A stretch of 64,000 nucleotides of DNA from Zantedeschia hybrid cultivar (GCA_030544215.1 JARZZO010000014.1:34935734-34999733), one strand, 5' to 3'. Positions 22,397 to 34,640 are shown, counted from the first letter of the stretch. Made by a program: numbers and translations. Notes: generated from the sequence alone by a model not told the origin.

Positions 22397-24248
22397 TATT
22401 TAATCCCCACATTTTGGTGATAACAGATAATGAAAATGTCAGAAATTAGTAATATTTTTGCTTAAGTTAAATGGCTGAATTAATTGATTAGTTACTAACA
22501 TATTCACTGCATGAATACTCCTTATTCTAGGACTTAGTCGATTTCAACAACCCCTTGATCCTTTCGATTAAAGACTAATTGAAACTTCGATTAAGTATCT
22601 ATTGCTAATCAATTAGTAGTGATAATGTTAGCAAATCAATCAGACTCCAAATAAATTATAGGATCCTTCTTTTCCCTCTTGTAATCGCCATCACTATCGT
22701 TAATCGATTAAGTCTCTCAATTAACTGAAGTACCTTTCGTTTACCGTTCAATGCAAATCACTTCAACTATGTTTAACCTAATTGATTATTGATTTGTTTA
22801 AGTTATCGATTAACATCATGTTTTCGGCTTTCGATTACTTGAATTGATTAACATGCTATTTTCAAATTTGATTTCTCTTATATGTCAAATAGATTAACCT
22901 TATTTCTTGAATCAATCTATCGGTCATTGTTTTAATCAATTACCTATATCTCTACAAATTGATTTATTGCCTATCTCATATCTGACTATCTGATTGTGCA
23001 TAAATGGATTTGCTGCCCAAATGTGACTTCGATTATCTTATGTGCTTAATCGATTTTCTATTTTCAATCAATTTGTGACTTTTCTTTGAATTCGATTATG
23101 TTGCGTAATTGATTACTATGTTAATTTTGATTGCAACAACTCTAATCCATTGGCAATCTATTTAAATCAATTATGCTTCATTTATGTGCATTCTTTTTAA
23201 TCGACTGTCTAAGCATTTTGAGTAGTGATTAACGGTGCTTTTGGGCTTCGATTAAAAGACTCTGTGAATCGATCAACTACAGTTGATTCTCTACTTTATA
23301 TTAATCGATTCTCAAAAGGATCCATAGTCTAACATTGTTGATATTCTTGCTCTCACAGTCAGATATGCTTGCGCTGTGCAGACGCTTTGTCTAATATGCT
23401 TTTGCAGATCTGCTGCCACTCACCTACCCTATGATCGGAATACCAGATGAAAGCTTTCTATTTTTGGTAATTCAATAAGGTTAGGTGAGATTCATATGAC
23501 CAAATTGGGAGACAAAGGGGACAACGCATAAAAACTTCCAGTCGAGAGCGACCCATGCTTGTCTCAACTCTATCTAAGCAAGACTGAAGCCTAGCTAACA
23601 TTAGACTCAATGGAGTTAACATTAGACCCAACGAGAAGATGTTAGAGTCAATGGAGCTAGACTCAAATGGTCCATATATTGAGGCCTCTAGCAGAAGAGA
23701 AGACGTAATTGAACACAACTGAAGAAATTCAAATTTCAAGTCTCCTTCTTTCTCTGCGCATTCCAACAAGTCTTCTTCTTGCAAGAGACAGTTTGTAAGA
23801 AGAGCTGGAGAGAGTTGTGCTATCGCAAGCTCTCAGGCCATCTTCATTGACAGAAGATCAAGACTCACTTCATCTCTTTCTCCTTTCTTCTGTCCTGATC
23901 CTTCTATAGTTTTTGTTCTTATTGTACACATCAGCCTTCTTAAGAGGCGTCATGTGTAACTCTTTTTATCAGATTATTTATTGTTCCTCTTCCTAGTATT
24001 GGAAGGGAAGACCTACATGTATGCAGGTGCTTGTTTTCCACTTCTGCTGAAGGGAAGACTAGTTGAGTCTGGTGGTTGGCTTGTAAATCCCGCATGGGGT
24101 TTGTAATGTATGTTGCCTATGATGTAGAGGAACTCTCAAGAGGTTGTTTGGAGATTGGATGTAGGTCTAGATAGACTGATCCAGTATAAATCTATGTGTA
24201 TTTGTTTGTGTTTGCTCCTTGTTTCTCCCTCCTTCTGTGCTTTAGTTT
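22397..24248 (+). mobile_element. Probable LTR remnant of a SIRE/Maximus-type copia element
   Basis: The start region (TTTTGGTGATAACAGATAATG) and the end region (TTGGAGATTGGATGTAGG, CCAGTATAAATC, then a T-rich tail) resemble the typical ends of SIRE-type LTRs. The middle is AT-rich with very many CGATTA and TGATTA motifs (22480-23330). Exact borders and target duplication were not found. Assigned by resemblance only. Confidence 0.4.
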
Positions 24249-26694
24249 TGTAACGCCCTGACCCCTGTGTCCAGTCATATCCAACTTTCGATAGAATTTG
24301 GAGATGGTACAAGTATGGAACATAGCATTTACATAATGGAGATGAGAGAATAAGATTTCACAAGGCAAAGCAAATAGCCATCCATTGTAAATTCCAAACA
24401 ATAATAAGCCAACATAATCCACAAAAGTCTCATAATAAACATATGTCCCTAAATAATATAAACGACATCTCACAACTCCCTAAGATCTCACAATAATATA
24501 ATAGACTTAATTACTCCTACTACATCAATCTACTAAAATGAAAAGACTCATATTATCACAACTAACTTTGAATCCAATAGGCTCCAAGCACACCTACTCT
24601 TCGTGATCAGAATCAAAGTCAAACTTTGTGGCCACCTCTCCTAGAAAATTATTCAACAAACTTACTGAGTACAAAACTCAGTAGGCATCATTCCCTCTAT
24701 AGGCTAAACATATAATAATTGAAATTCACATAGTAATTAAATTATATCTTGAACAATTTATATAGATCAAATAAGAGAATCATACAAAATAGGATCTTAC
24801 ATATATCTCATATCAATCAAATGTATTTTTTAATAATCTGAAACAAATATACTAATTCATAATACTTATCACATATATCAAACTTTCTTACTTTGCTTGA
24901 AAATAAACTACTAGCTATAAAAATATCATATAATCCCTCCACCACATAGGGAGGCACATATCACATAGCATGTAACTCAAAATATAATTAGTAACATATA
25001 ATCAAATTAAATATTTCAAATTTCAGATATCTAAAAATTTTACGTCATTAAATAGATTTAGTGTCTTAAATGAGATTCAAATGGTTTACATATATGCCAA
25101 ATTATCACAGTTTCATACCTTAGTCGGATAAGCATCCTAACTACAACATAAGGGGCCACACACATACATATACCGGGTACTTAGGCAATAGTACAAAGTT
25201 TTGACTACCGTGGAACCGAAGAACACACATAACCACTACACCATACTGAAGTAGGTTTCATGGATTTTACCCATTGCCTTTGGGTCACATAATACCCTAT
25301 CCAACAAGGACACTTACATTGGAATCAGACCACATAACCCCTTAAGATGGCATTGTCCATATCACACATATTAAATTAGATGACACATGTCTTATAGAAA
25401 TTAGAACTCATCATAATATGAAATTAACATTAATTATATAGCTAATGATATACATATGCAAAAATAATATATTTTTCATTAAAACAAGACATTTTAAAGG
25501 AAACACCATGTTGTACTGTGCAATTTAATGTAACATTGATTCCAATAGGTTACATATACATTAAATATAATTAGGAGAATTTTTTTTTAAATTTTCTGAA
25601 TACAAATTATATTTTTCACATACCAAAATCTATTTTTTTAGACGGAAATTTTATTAAATAGATTGAATATTAGTAAAAAAATTAAAAATTCACTAAACTA
25701 GTAAAATATGATATTTAGGCTGTAAGTAAAGTGCTTGTGAAATTTTACTAAATTCGGGGATCAAATGAATGGTTGCAAAGCTCAAATAGTGAGTTTAAAA
25801 CTTGAGTTAAATTTAATCTAGGAAATAATAACAATAAAAATAGAAAATAAAACTTTAAAAATTATAAACTTTTTCAGTCCAATAGATTCCATGTAGACGG
25901 ACGTGTAATTAAAATTTCAAATCATTTGGATTACAAATAACTAAAGTATAATCATTTAAAATTCGTGCAAATTATTAAATTGACAGATTCAGGAAATAAA
26001 ATTGGATGGCAGACATTCCTGCCGTTCAGTAACGCCGATGGCAAGCTTGGCTGCCATTTAATATTTTGGATGACAAGCGTTGTTGCCATTCAGTTCCACC
26101 TAGATGGTAGTCCAGGTTGTTGTTCAGAAAGGTAGACGACATAGGATATTGCCGTCCACAACGATTCTGATCCCAAGCAAAACGCAGAAAAATTGCTTTT
26201 TGACAAATAATTCGAATATGTAATCTACGTATGGGATCATAAACATAAAAAACATGATGCCAGAATTTACTTTGACCACTGTTGAAATCAAAATATTATT
26301 TTTTTATATTAATACAAATTGATTCATTTTATGGGGAATCATCACCTATCTTTTATGCTAGAATTCCCAAAATCCAAAATCCGCCAAGAAATCTCGACTC
26401 CTAGCAAAAAACACTATTTATTAGCCTTCCTCTTTGACCTCCAATGCTTCTAGAAGGTAAGAGATTCACGAAAATATGACTTTTATTCAAGAACAACCTT
26501 CATCTTCTTCTCTTTCTTTAAGAATAAGAATAAAACACCCACCTTTCACAATGGAGAACAACAACTAGGGTTAACCTTACCCTCAACTATATATGTATAT
26601 ATAGAATTAACACCTAACTTTTGATCCCATACAACCTTTACAAACCACCATTGGATAAGATTAAGCTTCCCTTCTACGAATTAGAGAGGATCCT
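24249..26694 (-). mobile_element. Probable gypsy-type LTR remnant
   Basis: Begins TGTAACGCCCTGACC at 24249, a common outer end of plant gypsy LTRs read backwards (the - strand LTR would end in GGGCGTTACA). ACTGAGTACAAAACTCAGT near 24667 is a short inverted repeat like those at LTR polyadenylation regions. No coding. A group of GATGGCA...TGCCATT hairpins lies at 26005-26165. The other end is not identified. Confidence 0.4.
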
Positions 26695-29107
26695 TGTAAC
26701 GACCTGCCACCCTATAATCGGGGATCCGATTACTAAATGGGTACCAAATCATTAAAATTTGGAGCCAAACCAGGATCTTGATAAGTCTGAGAAATAACTG
26801 ATAAACTAAACTAAACATCCACATCACATTGAATTGTAAAGGAAGTGCATGAATTAAAAATTATTACAATTCAACTTGACTCAGCAAATAATTACATATT
26901 CCAACTGAAAAGAAGTAATTAAGCGTACAAGCCTCAAAGGAAGATAACAACTACATCGGGGCATACCCTGGAACGATGGTTGCTGGCGCGCAACCCGAGA
27001 TAAAACCCTCCACGCTACACCTGTCTGGAACCCTCACCTGAAAATCACAGAGGGTGAGTCTCATCGAAATAGACTCAGTAGGGATCCTTCGATCCCTACC
27101 ACCCACTCACGCACCCACAAGTGCAACAACACAAATAAAGACAATTTAAATAAAGCAGTAAACACAACTCCCAAAGATTCTTAAATTTCGATATAAAACA
27201 CATGCATTCATAAATGTAACATGCACAACTTTGAAATCACTCCACCACGGAGTCCACAACCAGCGTCTCGGCTAAACACACAAACCACGCGGCCGAATGC
27301 GGAAAACACCGACCCGCTGAGACCAAAGAGCAACCCCTCGGATAGCGCACTGGCTATTCCGACCTTACTGGCTCTAGGTGGTTCTGCTTCCCCCAGCACG
27401 AGTGACACTATGAATGTACCACTCCCACACCGGTACTAGCTATACCCCGAGGTACACCAGGTGACCCTCTCTTTAGGCGTCACCCCACCACTCCCACACC
27501 GGCGCCGTGTCACTCCACACCGACACAGGGTGCCTAAGCGTTAACAACTGTCACTCTAGGTCCACGATCGCACAAAACATGTCACAGTGCGATCCGATCA
27601 CGTAGAAATCTTCAACTTCGAAGTATGGTTTTAAGCATGCATTTTAACCAAACTATCTAACAATGTAAACACGTGTTAATTACATGGATTAATGAGGTTC
27701 TGTCTTGAATCGCGTCGCCTGTGGCCGACGTCATTCAAGACTTCTAAACTGGTTCATGTAAAACATGGCACCAGAAAATGGCCTAAATCACGTCGTGCAA
27801 GGTAGTCACCTTTTAAAAAGGCGTCGCTGTCTCTAGTCGCCATTCTCGACAGAATCAGAATCAGGGCTCGGGATGAACTGGGCTAAATCGCGTCTTGGGA
27901 GGCAGCCGCCATTTAGAATGGTGTCGCTGTCGCAAGATGCCATTTAGCATTCGCAAATAGGTTCCCCCAGCCTTCCCGAGTACTAAAAGTGGAATTTCTT
28001 CCCCCAAATTTCATAAAAACGTACCAAAATAGGGAAGGAGGAGGAGAATCTAAATACCCGTAAAAACCTACCATTCCCCAATTTATAAAGTGACCATTTT
28101 CACCCCGAAAATCCCCTAAACATGCTTCAAAGCGGGAAAAACATGGTTTTATTCAAAACACAACGGAGATTGTCACCCTACCGGTTATTTGAACTCCTTC
28201 GAGCTCCAAGCCGCCGAACCGCCATGCCACAAGCCACCGCCGGTACTGCCGTGGATGCCGTTACTCCACCGGAACGTCTGCCGCTGTCCGGAGAGCAATA
28301 CGCCATGGAGGAAATGGTGGTGGTAGTGGTGGAAGTTAGGGGGGGGTTGATGGAGTGGAGTGAGAGGAAAGGAAGGAGAAGGGGAAGGGAGAGTGAAGAG
28401 ATCGGAGAGAGGGAGGAGAGAGAAGAAGATGAGAGAAATGAGAGAAAGGAGGGAGGGTTTGCGGGGTTAAACCGAAACTAGCTAAAACGCGTCGCCCAAT
28501 ACCGACGCCATTCAGACGACAAGACAGGGACTGTACTCTCGCGACCCGAAACTGGCCCACGTGGCGCTCATGTGGCACCTACGTGGCACACTCTAAAACG
28601 CGTCCCCCTAACAGGATGCCGTTTGAACCGCGTCAAGCAAGCTTGACGCGATAAAGAGCCTATGCCCCAGCCTCACAAGGGTCCAAACCAAGGAGTCCAA
28701 TACCGAAACTGACTCAATAACTGGATCCGAAATCTCAATCCTTACAATCCTACTCCAAATCGGACTCCTCTCTTGTAACTCTACCTTCCTTATTTGAGCA
28801 TTCAATTTTTTGGCCTAGTAGACAAACGAATCATAAAAAATGACCTTCTACAAAGTTGTATATGTCAACCACCGTCAAAATCCAGATTATACACCGAGAG
28901 TTATCGCTAGAATATTGACCTACTGTCCTGGGTACCCGAACCTAGAAATTTCCTTCTACATAATGGACTAAACCACCTATGAAACTAAGTTAATGAGCTT
29001 ATTCAATTAACCATATTATACTCTATCTGTCCCTTTAATTATTATTAGTATTATAATTTATATAATAATAATAATTATTTTTATTTAAAAAAATACCAGA
29101 TATTACA
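26695..29107 (-). mobile_element. Probable gypsy-type LTR (2413 bp) with GCGTCG hairpins
   Basis: Read on -, it starts TGTAATATCTGGTATTT and ends GGTCGTTACA, a TG...CA pair with the TGTAATA/GTTACA ends common in plant gypsy LTRs. No matching 5-bp duplication is visible (ATCCT versus AGTTT). It has an A/B structure like the preceding unit (GAGGGTGAGTCTC...GACTCAGTAGGG near 27047). It includes a GC-rich block (27240-27560) and hairpin units near 27712, 27821, 27889, 27920, 28489, 28600 and 28629. Purine-rich ORFs around 28122-28578 are low-complexity and are not called. Confidence 0.45.
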
Positions 29108-29149
29108 AGTTTACTGTCAGATAGAGTTTAAATTTTAATAACCCATTCA

Positions 29150-29172
29150 CCCCCCCCCCCCCCCCCCCCCCC
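29150..29172 (+). repeat. Poly-C run, 23 bases
   Basis: An uninterrupted C homopolymer following CCCATTCA. The length is likely uncertain in the assembly. Confidence 0.9.
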
Positions 29173-30689
29173 ACCCTTTGGGTTATCCATAGTCTGGGCA
29201 ACATTCACATGTCCATCCAAATAAAAAGACGGTTCAAGTTGAGTTCTCCACCAAAAGAGAGAATGAAGGCACCATTAAGTCTATAAAAGTGGTAGCGAGA
29301 CCTAGGATCATTCCAAAAATACGATAAGGAAATGGGGAATCAACTCTTTGTGGTGACAGATAGATGTAAATAGCCGATTTTAGACACCCTTAGGTCATAA
29401 ACCTGCATCACAATCATAACCCATCACATTTTATCCATCTCATTTATCCCATTAAATCACCAAGCCCATTAACCATGCCCCACTTTCACTTTTGTAGACG
29501 ACGGGCTTGTCCGCCTTCCACTTCTTTGTAGATGGCCGACTTCTCTACCTTCCACTTTTGTGGAAGGCGGGCTTGTCCGCCTTCCACCTTGTTGTAGAAG
29601 GCGGGCTTGTCTGCGTTCCACTTTTGTGGAAGGTAGAATTGCATGCCGTCCACTCCATGAAAATCCGCTTGACCCCGTCTTCCCACGTTCTCCTCCAATT
29701 GCGACCCTCGCAGCACACTACACTGACCACTCCCCACTCCAACGACTGCCACGACTATGATCTCCTTCTCTTGACCTATTCCGATTGGCCTTTGATGATT
29801 AACGGGGATTTAGACACCTAATTTCCCCTAATTTTTGGCCCTCTATTTAAACCTCTTACTCCTCTTGGAGGAGGAGGTTGAAAGGTGGGAGGTTGTAAAG
29901 AGAGAGGTTGGAAAGGCAGAGGTTGGCAACTCAGGAGTCGGGAGCTCAGAGGAGTTGGTGGACTTGGAAACGCTGGAGATACAGAGGAAAATTGGGAAAG
30001 GAATCCTTCCCACCCACGGACTTGTTCTTCTAACTCTTTCCCTCTTTTACGCTTTATTGCATTCTCCACTACATCCATCCTGCGATCCTTCTTTTTTTTA
30101 CCATATCACATTCACCTTTTCAGTACCTCACACATGTACACTCCCCTTTCCCCTTTTGCATGCATTCATCCTAGGATGACTTAGCACCCATTCCACCCTA
30201 ACAGAGGTTCCCTTAAAAAGACGGGAGGTGGGTGGCCATAGTGCATGGTCACCTTCCCTCCCAAAACACCAATATGGTGCATCCCCTTTCAATTTTTTAG
30301 TTTATTAATCTATATGTATGGACAGATTCTGCACATTACAGTTCTAATTGGATTTCTTCTTTCTGTTTATCTTTTTTTGTAGGGGCTCTTACAATCACTT
30401 GTGTGCGGACAACTGAGTTCTCTACCCCCGGCCAGCCAGAGGCAGAGAAGAAGAACTCTCTATCCCTCGCTCCAATACGTCGCGATCAACCTCTCCATCC
30501 TGCGGAGCATAGGACCTTAAGGTAATGCTCCTAGCGATCACACTCTAATTCCTCACCATATCCCCCCAGTTGTAGGCCGTGCGGAGGAAGAGAGTGGGAA
30601 GAAGGCCACCCTCCGGGCGTCCACAACCCTCTGGCGATCATGGTGGGACCTCTGCTTACTCGCCGCGCGCAACAAGAAAAGGTAAGAAG

Positions 30690-30889
30690 GTAAGAGCGTA
30701 AAATCTGTTTTATTATTTTTTTATTTTTTTCTCTTTCCCCGTCGACGGCGGACAAGTCCACGGTCCTTACTCTGGACGGTGGACTAGCCGTAAGAGCGTA
30801 AAATCTGTTTTATTATTTATTTATTTTTTTCTCTTTCCCTGTTGACGGCGGACAAGTCCACGGTCCTTACTCTGGACGGTGGACTAGCC
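30690..30889 (+). repeat. Tandem duplication, two 100-bp units
   Basis: Units 30690-30789 and 30790-30889 both begin GTAAGAGCGTAAAATCTG and end in CTCTGGACGGTGGACTAGCC. They are almost identical, so the duplication is recent. Confidence 0.92.
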
Positions 30890-30930
30890 TGCTGTCCACC
30901 TTGTTGTGGACGACGGCCAAGCCCGTTGTC

Positions 30931-31601
30931 TAGGGCTGCAACTCGGGTCGGGTTAGGTCGGGTTGAATTCAACCCTAATCTAACCCATGTAAAAAACCCC
31001 TTAACCCTAAGCCAACCCAGCCCAACCCTCAACCCAACCTCCTCAACACTAACCCAACCCATCTAACGATCTCCCAACCCAACCCAACCCAACCCATGTA
31101 ACCCAACCTTCATCGGGTTGGGTCAGGTTGAGTCGGGTTATTTATTTAACAGTCTACATTTTTAGCATTTTTTTCATACTATCAGAATTCCATGTACAAA
31201 GATATAAATGAATTTAACTATCTACCATAACAAAGTAATAGAAAAAGAATTTAACTATCTACTATAACAAAATAATAAAAAAAGAAGTTAACTATCTACA
31301 TGAATACTACTTGGGAACATCTTTACTCATATTGTAAACTAAATCTTTTTCAATGGTATAAAGTTAAAATAGAATATATTCTAGTGATCTAAGTTATCAT
31401 TATATATATATATATATTAATGTTGAGTTTGGGTTAGGTCGGGTTGACTGACCCTCAACCCAACCCACCCCATTCAAGGTCGGGTTGAAAAACTCCTCAA
31501 CCCTAACCCAACCAAACCCAAACTTGATTGGGTTCAACCCGACTCAACTGTCAGGTTGGCCCACTCGGGTTCGGGTTGACCCACCTAAAGTTGCAGCCCT
31601 A
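30931..31601. mobile_element. hAT-like non-autonomous element (MITE), 671 bp
   Basis: Terminal inverted repeats TAGGGCTGCAACT / AGTTGCAGCCCTA at the two ends. Sub-terminal regions are dense in GGGTTGGGT and ACCCAACCC, so the ends can fold back over long distances. The middle is AT-rich with two to three imperfect repeats of TTTAACTATCTAC (31212-31300) and a TA run. The flanking 8-mers CCGTTGTC and CTGCAGTC match at five positions, consistent with an eroded 8-bp hAT duplication. It interrupts the hairpin array of the Tat-2 leader. No transposase. Confidence 0.65.
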
Positions 31602-32318
31602 CTGCAGTCTATAGTTGGACGACAGACTAGGCCGCCGTCCACCTTGCTGTGGACGACGACCAAGCCTGCCGTCCGTCGTTGGACGGCGACCAAGCCTGTC
31701 GTCCGTCGTTGGACGGCGGACTAGCCTGCCGTCCACTTTTTTCGAATGACATTCTTACCCACCGTTGAGTTGTTTATTTTATTATTTTCTTTTTTGTTGT
31801 TTTGTTTTCATATATTCTCATTGTTTGTTACTTTTGAATAATTTCTGGATAAATTCAGGGTGCTTTGCGTAGGGGTTTTAAGGAAGAGCCAGCATCACAT
31901 TGATAGTTACACCCTCCCACTGTGTTTGACTCTTTACCTGAGGATTCCCACTCGAGTGTGACTAGTCTTATTCAGTTGGGAACCTCCGTAAGTCTCCGTG
32001 AACCAGGGATTCCCACTTGGCTGCTGAGCAGGTCTTACCTAAGCCACCTAATAGGATCCTCTGGGACTTTGTCAGAAAATAAGGATATGCCTCTCAAAAG
32101 TTACCTACTCATAGGCGTCATTGAGTGAGTTGTTTCTAAATTAAGACGCCTAATCAAACTCTGATGGAACAATCTTCTGAAAAAGGGGGACGTTAAAGGT
32201 TGAACGCATTTTGTTAGAAACCAATGCATCCATAAATACACAATTAACTCCAAAGTGGGACATAAAGTTTATCAGGATTTGTGTTTCATAATGGACCACG
32301 TGTATTTCAATTCCATGC

Positions 32319-34457
32319 ATGATATGGATGATTTTGGTGACAACATTACACACAACCCCCCTATTTGAAATTGAGGAAGATCCACGACAAATGTTTGTGG
32401 GGATGCTCCAGACATCTAGAGAAGAGCTTAGGCAAAGGTGTTCAGATGAATCTTCTTCTTCACAAGGAGAAGATGACCCCATGATTTCGAGCAAAACCTT
32501 TCAAAATCTGAGTGAGAATCTCGAACTTATTGCCATATTATCACGATATACCCCCGATCAACTCATTCAGTTGGTCTCTCGCGGCAAAACTCAGGATGCC
32601 ACTCCTCAAAAGACTCAGTTCTAGGGGTCTTCTAACAGAACTCAGAAACACATCAATCAACCAACTCCTACTCCAGCTGTTCCACCTATCTTGACTAATC
32701 CAGTCACTCAAGTTGCACCTCCTCTTAAGCGGGAGGAATTCATCTACAAAAGTGAGGTCAAAAACTATGTGCGCAAGCCCATGGTTGAGAACTTTACCAT
32801 AAGGCAACCTCACTCTCTCTCGAGCTATTGCAAGCTCCCTCTAGCCTACTTTCCACCAGGATTTAAGGTCCCCAAATACAGGAAGTATGATGGCACTTCT
32901 GACCGTCATCACCACCTATTAGGATTCCTCATGGACTCCCATCAATGTCTCTATGACAGAGTCCTTCTCGTCCACTTGTTCCAGAAATCCTTACAAGGTG
33001 AGGCCTTAAGATGGTTCTCTTCCTTATCTGCCATAGACCTAATCAATTTTGATATGGTCTCTAGAAAATTAACTACTCACTTCAGCCATATGACAACCAT
33101 GCCTCCTACCTTGTTTGATCTCATAATGGAGAAGATGAAGCCCGAATAGGACTTCACATATTTTGCCAACAGGTGGAGGGCAATGGCCTCCAAGGCGGAA
33201 GTGACAATCCCCGAATCTCAAGCTGTCACCATGCTAGTCAATAACGCTACCCCGCAGCTTCAGGCCATTCTCATGCTGAGCGAATTTCATACGTTCTCAC
33301 AACTTTATAATAGAGCTTGGGTAGTTCAATCTCAGATATGGGATTCTACTTTGCCATCCTTCTTTGAAAATCAGAATAAGAACAAGAGGACCACACAAAC
33401 TCTAACCATGGAGGGAGTAACAGTCAATGAACATGTGAGTACCTTGGGACAACCCTCTAGATCACCCAATCCTCCATCCAGATCAGACAACCAATCCAAT
33501 CAAAAATCATACTCAATAGTTCCCCCTTCGACTAGCTACAGTTGACCTATGCCCAAGTGTGCCTCATATCCGCCTTTACCAGAATATCTGTTGGACATTT
33601 TCTATGCCTTATTATCTTGCAATGCTATCTAGCTTCCACCTCAGCATGAGGGCATCTCCCGCAACGCTGACATGTCCATATATTGTCCGTATCATAGGAC
33701 GTCAGGGCATACAATTTATAATTACTTCATTTTCCAGAGATTGGGTGTATGATTTTGATGACTAAGGCAAGATCAATTCGGGAGACATGAAAAAGGCCAT
33801 TGAAATCTTGAAAGCCAAAAGATAGTTAGGATTGTGAAGGACCCTCTGCCCTCTCATCAGGTAGCCCAAGATCCATCTAGCTCTCTATGAAGGGTGAACA
33901 CCCTTGTCAGGAATGTGGAACCGAATGTTGATCGCAGAGAACAATACTGGGAGTATGAAGAGGTCGGGGTATGGCGTGAGTGCCCTACTCAGGTGGTTGA
34001 GCCTAGAAATCCTGTGCCAGAAGTCTCCGCAATTTTCCAAGATAAACCTTTGGTGCTGATTAGACCTAGGGAACAACCAACAACCATCAACGCAGTCACT
34101 TTGGTCTAAGTCCCCTCAATCTCAATCAAGGAGCCTCCTTTGTTCATTATGTGTCTAGCATCAAAGTTGGGTCCGTCAACCCAATTCAACCCAATAAATT
34201 CACCACTAGTTCAGCCACTAAAGTCAGTTCAAGCAGTAGACCCAAGGTCGATTGGTGTTCCACTATTCAATTGCATTATTCCCCCAACAAGTCGACCTTT
34301 AGACTCCCAGGAGAATCCGAATCTGTTTGGAGGGACTACTCAATCTGAGTATGACATCCTGCAGCATCTAGAGAAGACTCCTGCCAAGATTTCGGCTCTT
34401 GAGTTGATTAGGAGATCTCCTACACACAGAGAAACATTGTTCGATTTTCTCCAATAA
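32319..34457 (+). pseudogene. Tat-2 gag pseudogene
   Basis: The retrotransposon gag domain reads FKVPKYRKYDGTSDRHHHL, LLVHLFQKSLQGEALRWF and FADRWR-like blocks (32860-33180). Further on are a zinc-finger-like CPYHRTSGHTIYNY at about 33678 and a YDILQHLEKTPAKISALEL segment (34351-34410), typical of Tat elements upstream of the protease. The frame is interrupted by stops near 32622, 33147, 33543 and 33630 and by frameshifts. Gag would package element RNA. The start of translation is not certain. Confidence 0.82.
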
Positions 34458-34640
34458 ATTATAGTTAGTGAAGATCTTCCTACTAGTGGAGTCACAAATG
34501 CCATTCTTTCAATCACCCAGACACCTATGATATCCTTCTCGGATAAGGATTTAGCTCCCTCGGAATGTCGGTCTCTTCCCTTATGGTTAACTGCTACACT
34601 CAATGGTTACTCAGTGGACTCCATCTTACTGGATACCGGC
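34458..34640 (+). pseudogene. Tat-2 protease, N-terminal half, cut by the Athila-1 insertion
   Basis: The retropepsin start is visible as LTATLNGYSVDSILLDTG, ending in the catalytic Asp-Thr-Gly. The Athila-1 LTR begins at the next base (34641). The protease would cleave the Gag-Pol polyprotein. The other half is at 46452. Confidence 0.85.

Larger units (their letters stand above)
29365..31900 (+). mobile_element. Tat-2 5' LTR and leader
   Basis: Starts TGTAAATAGCCGATTTTAG and is similar over about 630 bp to the 3' LTR of the same element at 50234-50864. A TATA-like CTATTTAAA lies at 29843-29851. It contains strong hairpins, for example GTGGAAGGCGG / CCGCCTTCCAC (29560-29587), and a further hairpin array (30733-30930 and 31610-31740). 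The latter is interrupted by a MITE (30931-31601). The GGCGATCATG motif near 30634 also occurs near the end of the 5714-7000 LTR, suggesting the same lineage. The exact LTR end and primer site could not be placed because the other LTR is truncated. Confidence 0.75.

Noticed and set aside
28122..28578. ORFs of 119 codons (+) and 80 codons (-)
   Set aside because: Low-complexity Glu/Arg or Ser/Pro translations of GA-rich DNA inside an LTR-like unit, with no family resemblance.
24249..29107. Two tandem copies of one LTR (a complete small element)
   Set aside because: The two units share end types and some short motifs but do not align along their length by eye, and no target duplication was found.
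29490..29660. CRISPR-like regular repeats
   Set aside because: The repeats are palindromic units of irregular spacing without unique spacers, in plant LTR DNA.
30000..30180. Host gene exon (114-codon ORF at 29835-30179)
   Set aside because: Lies inside the Tat-2 LTR and is only partly matched by the other LTR, which breaks the frame; no domain.
30940..31560. Telomere-like repeats (CCCTAACCC, GGGTTAGG)
   Set aside because: Units are mostly ACCCA and GGGTT in no regular order, present in both orientations, and bounded by inverted ends; this fits MITE subterminal repeats, not a telomeric array.
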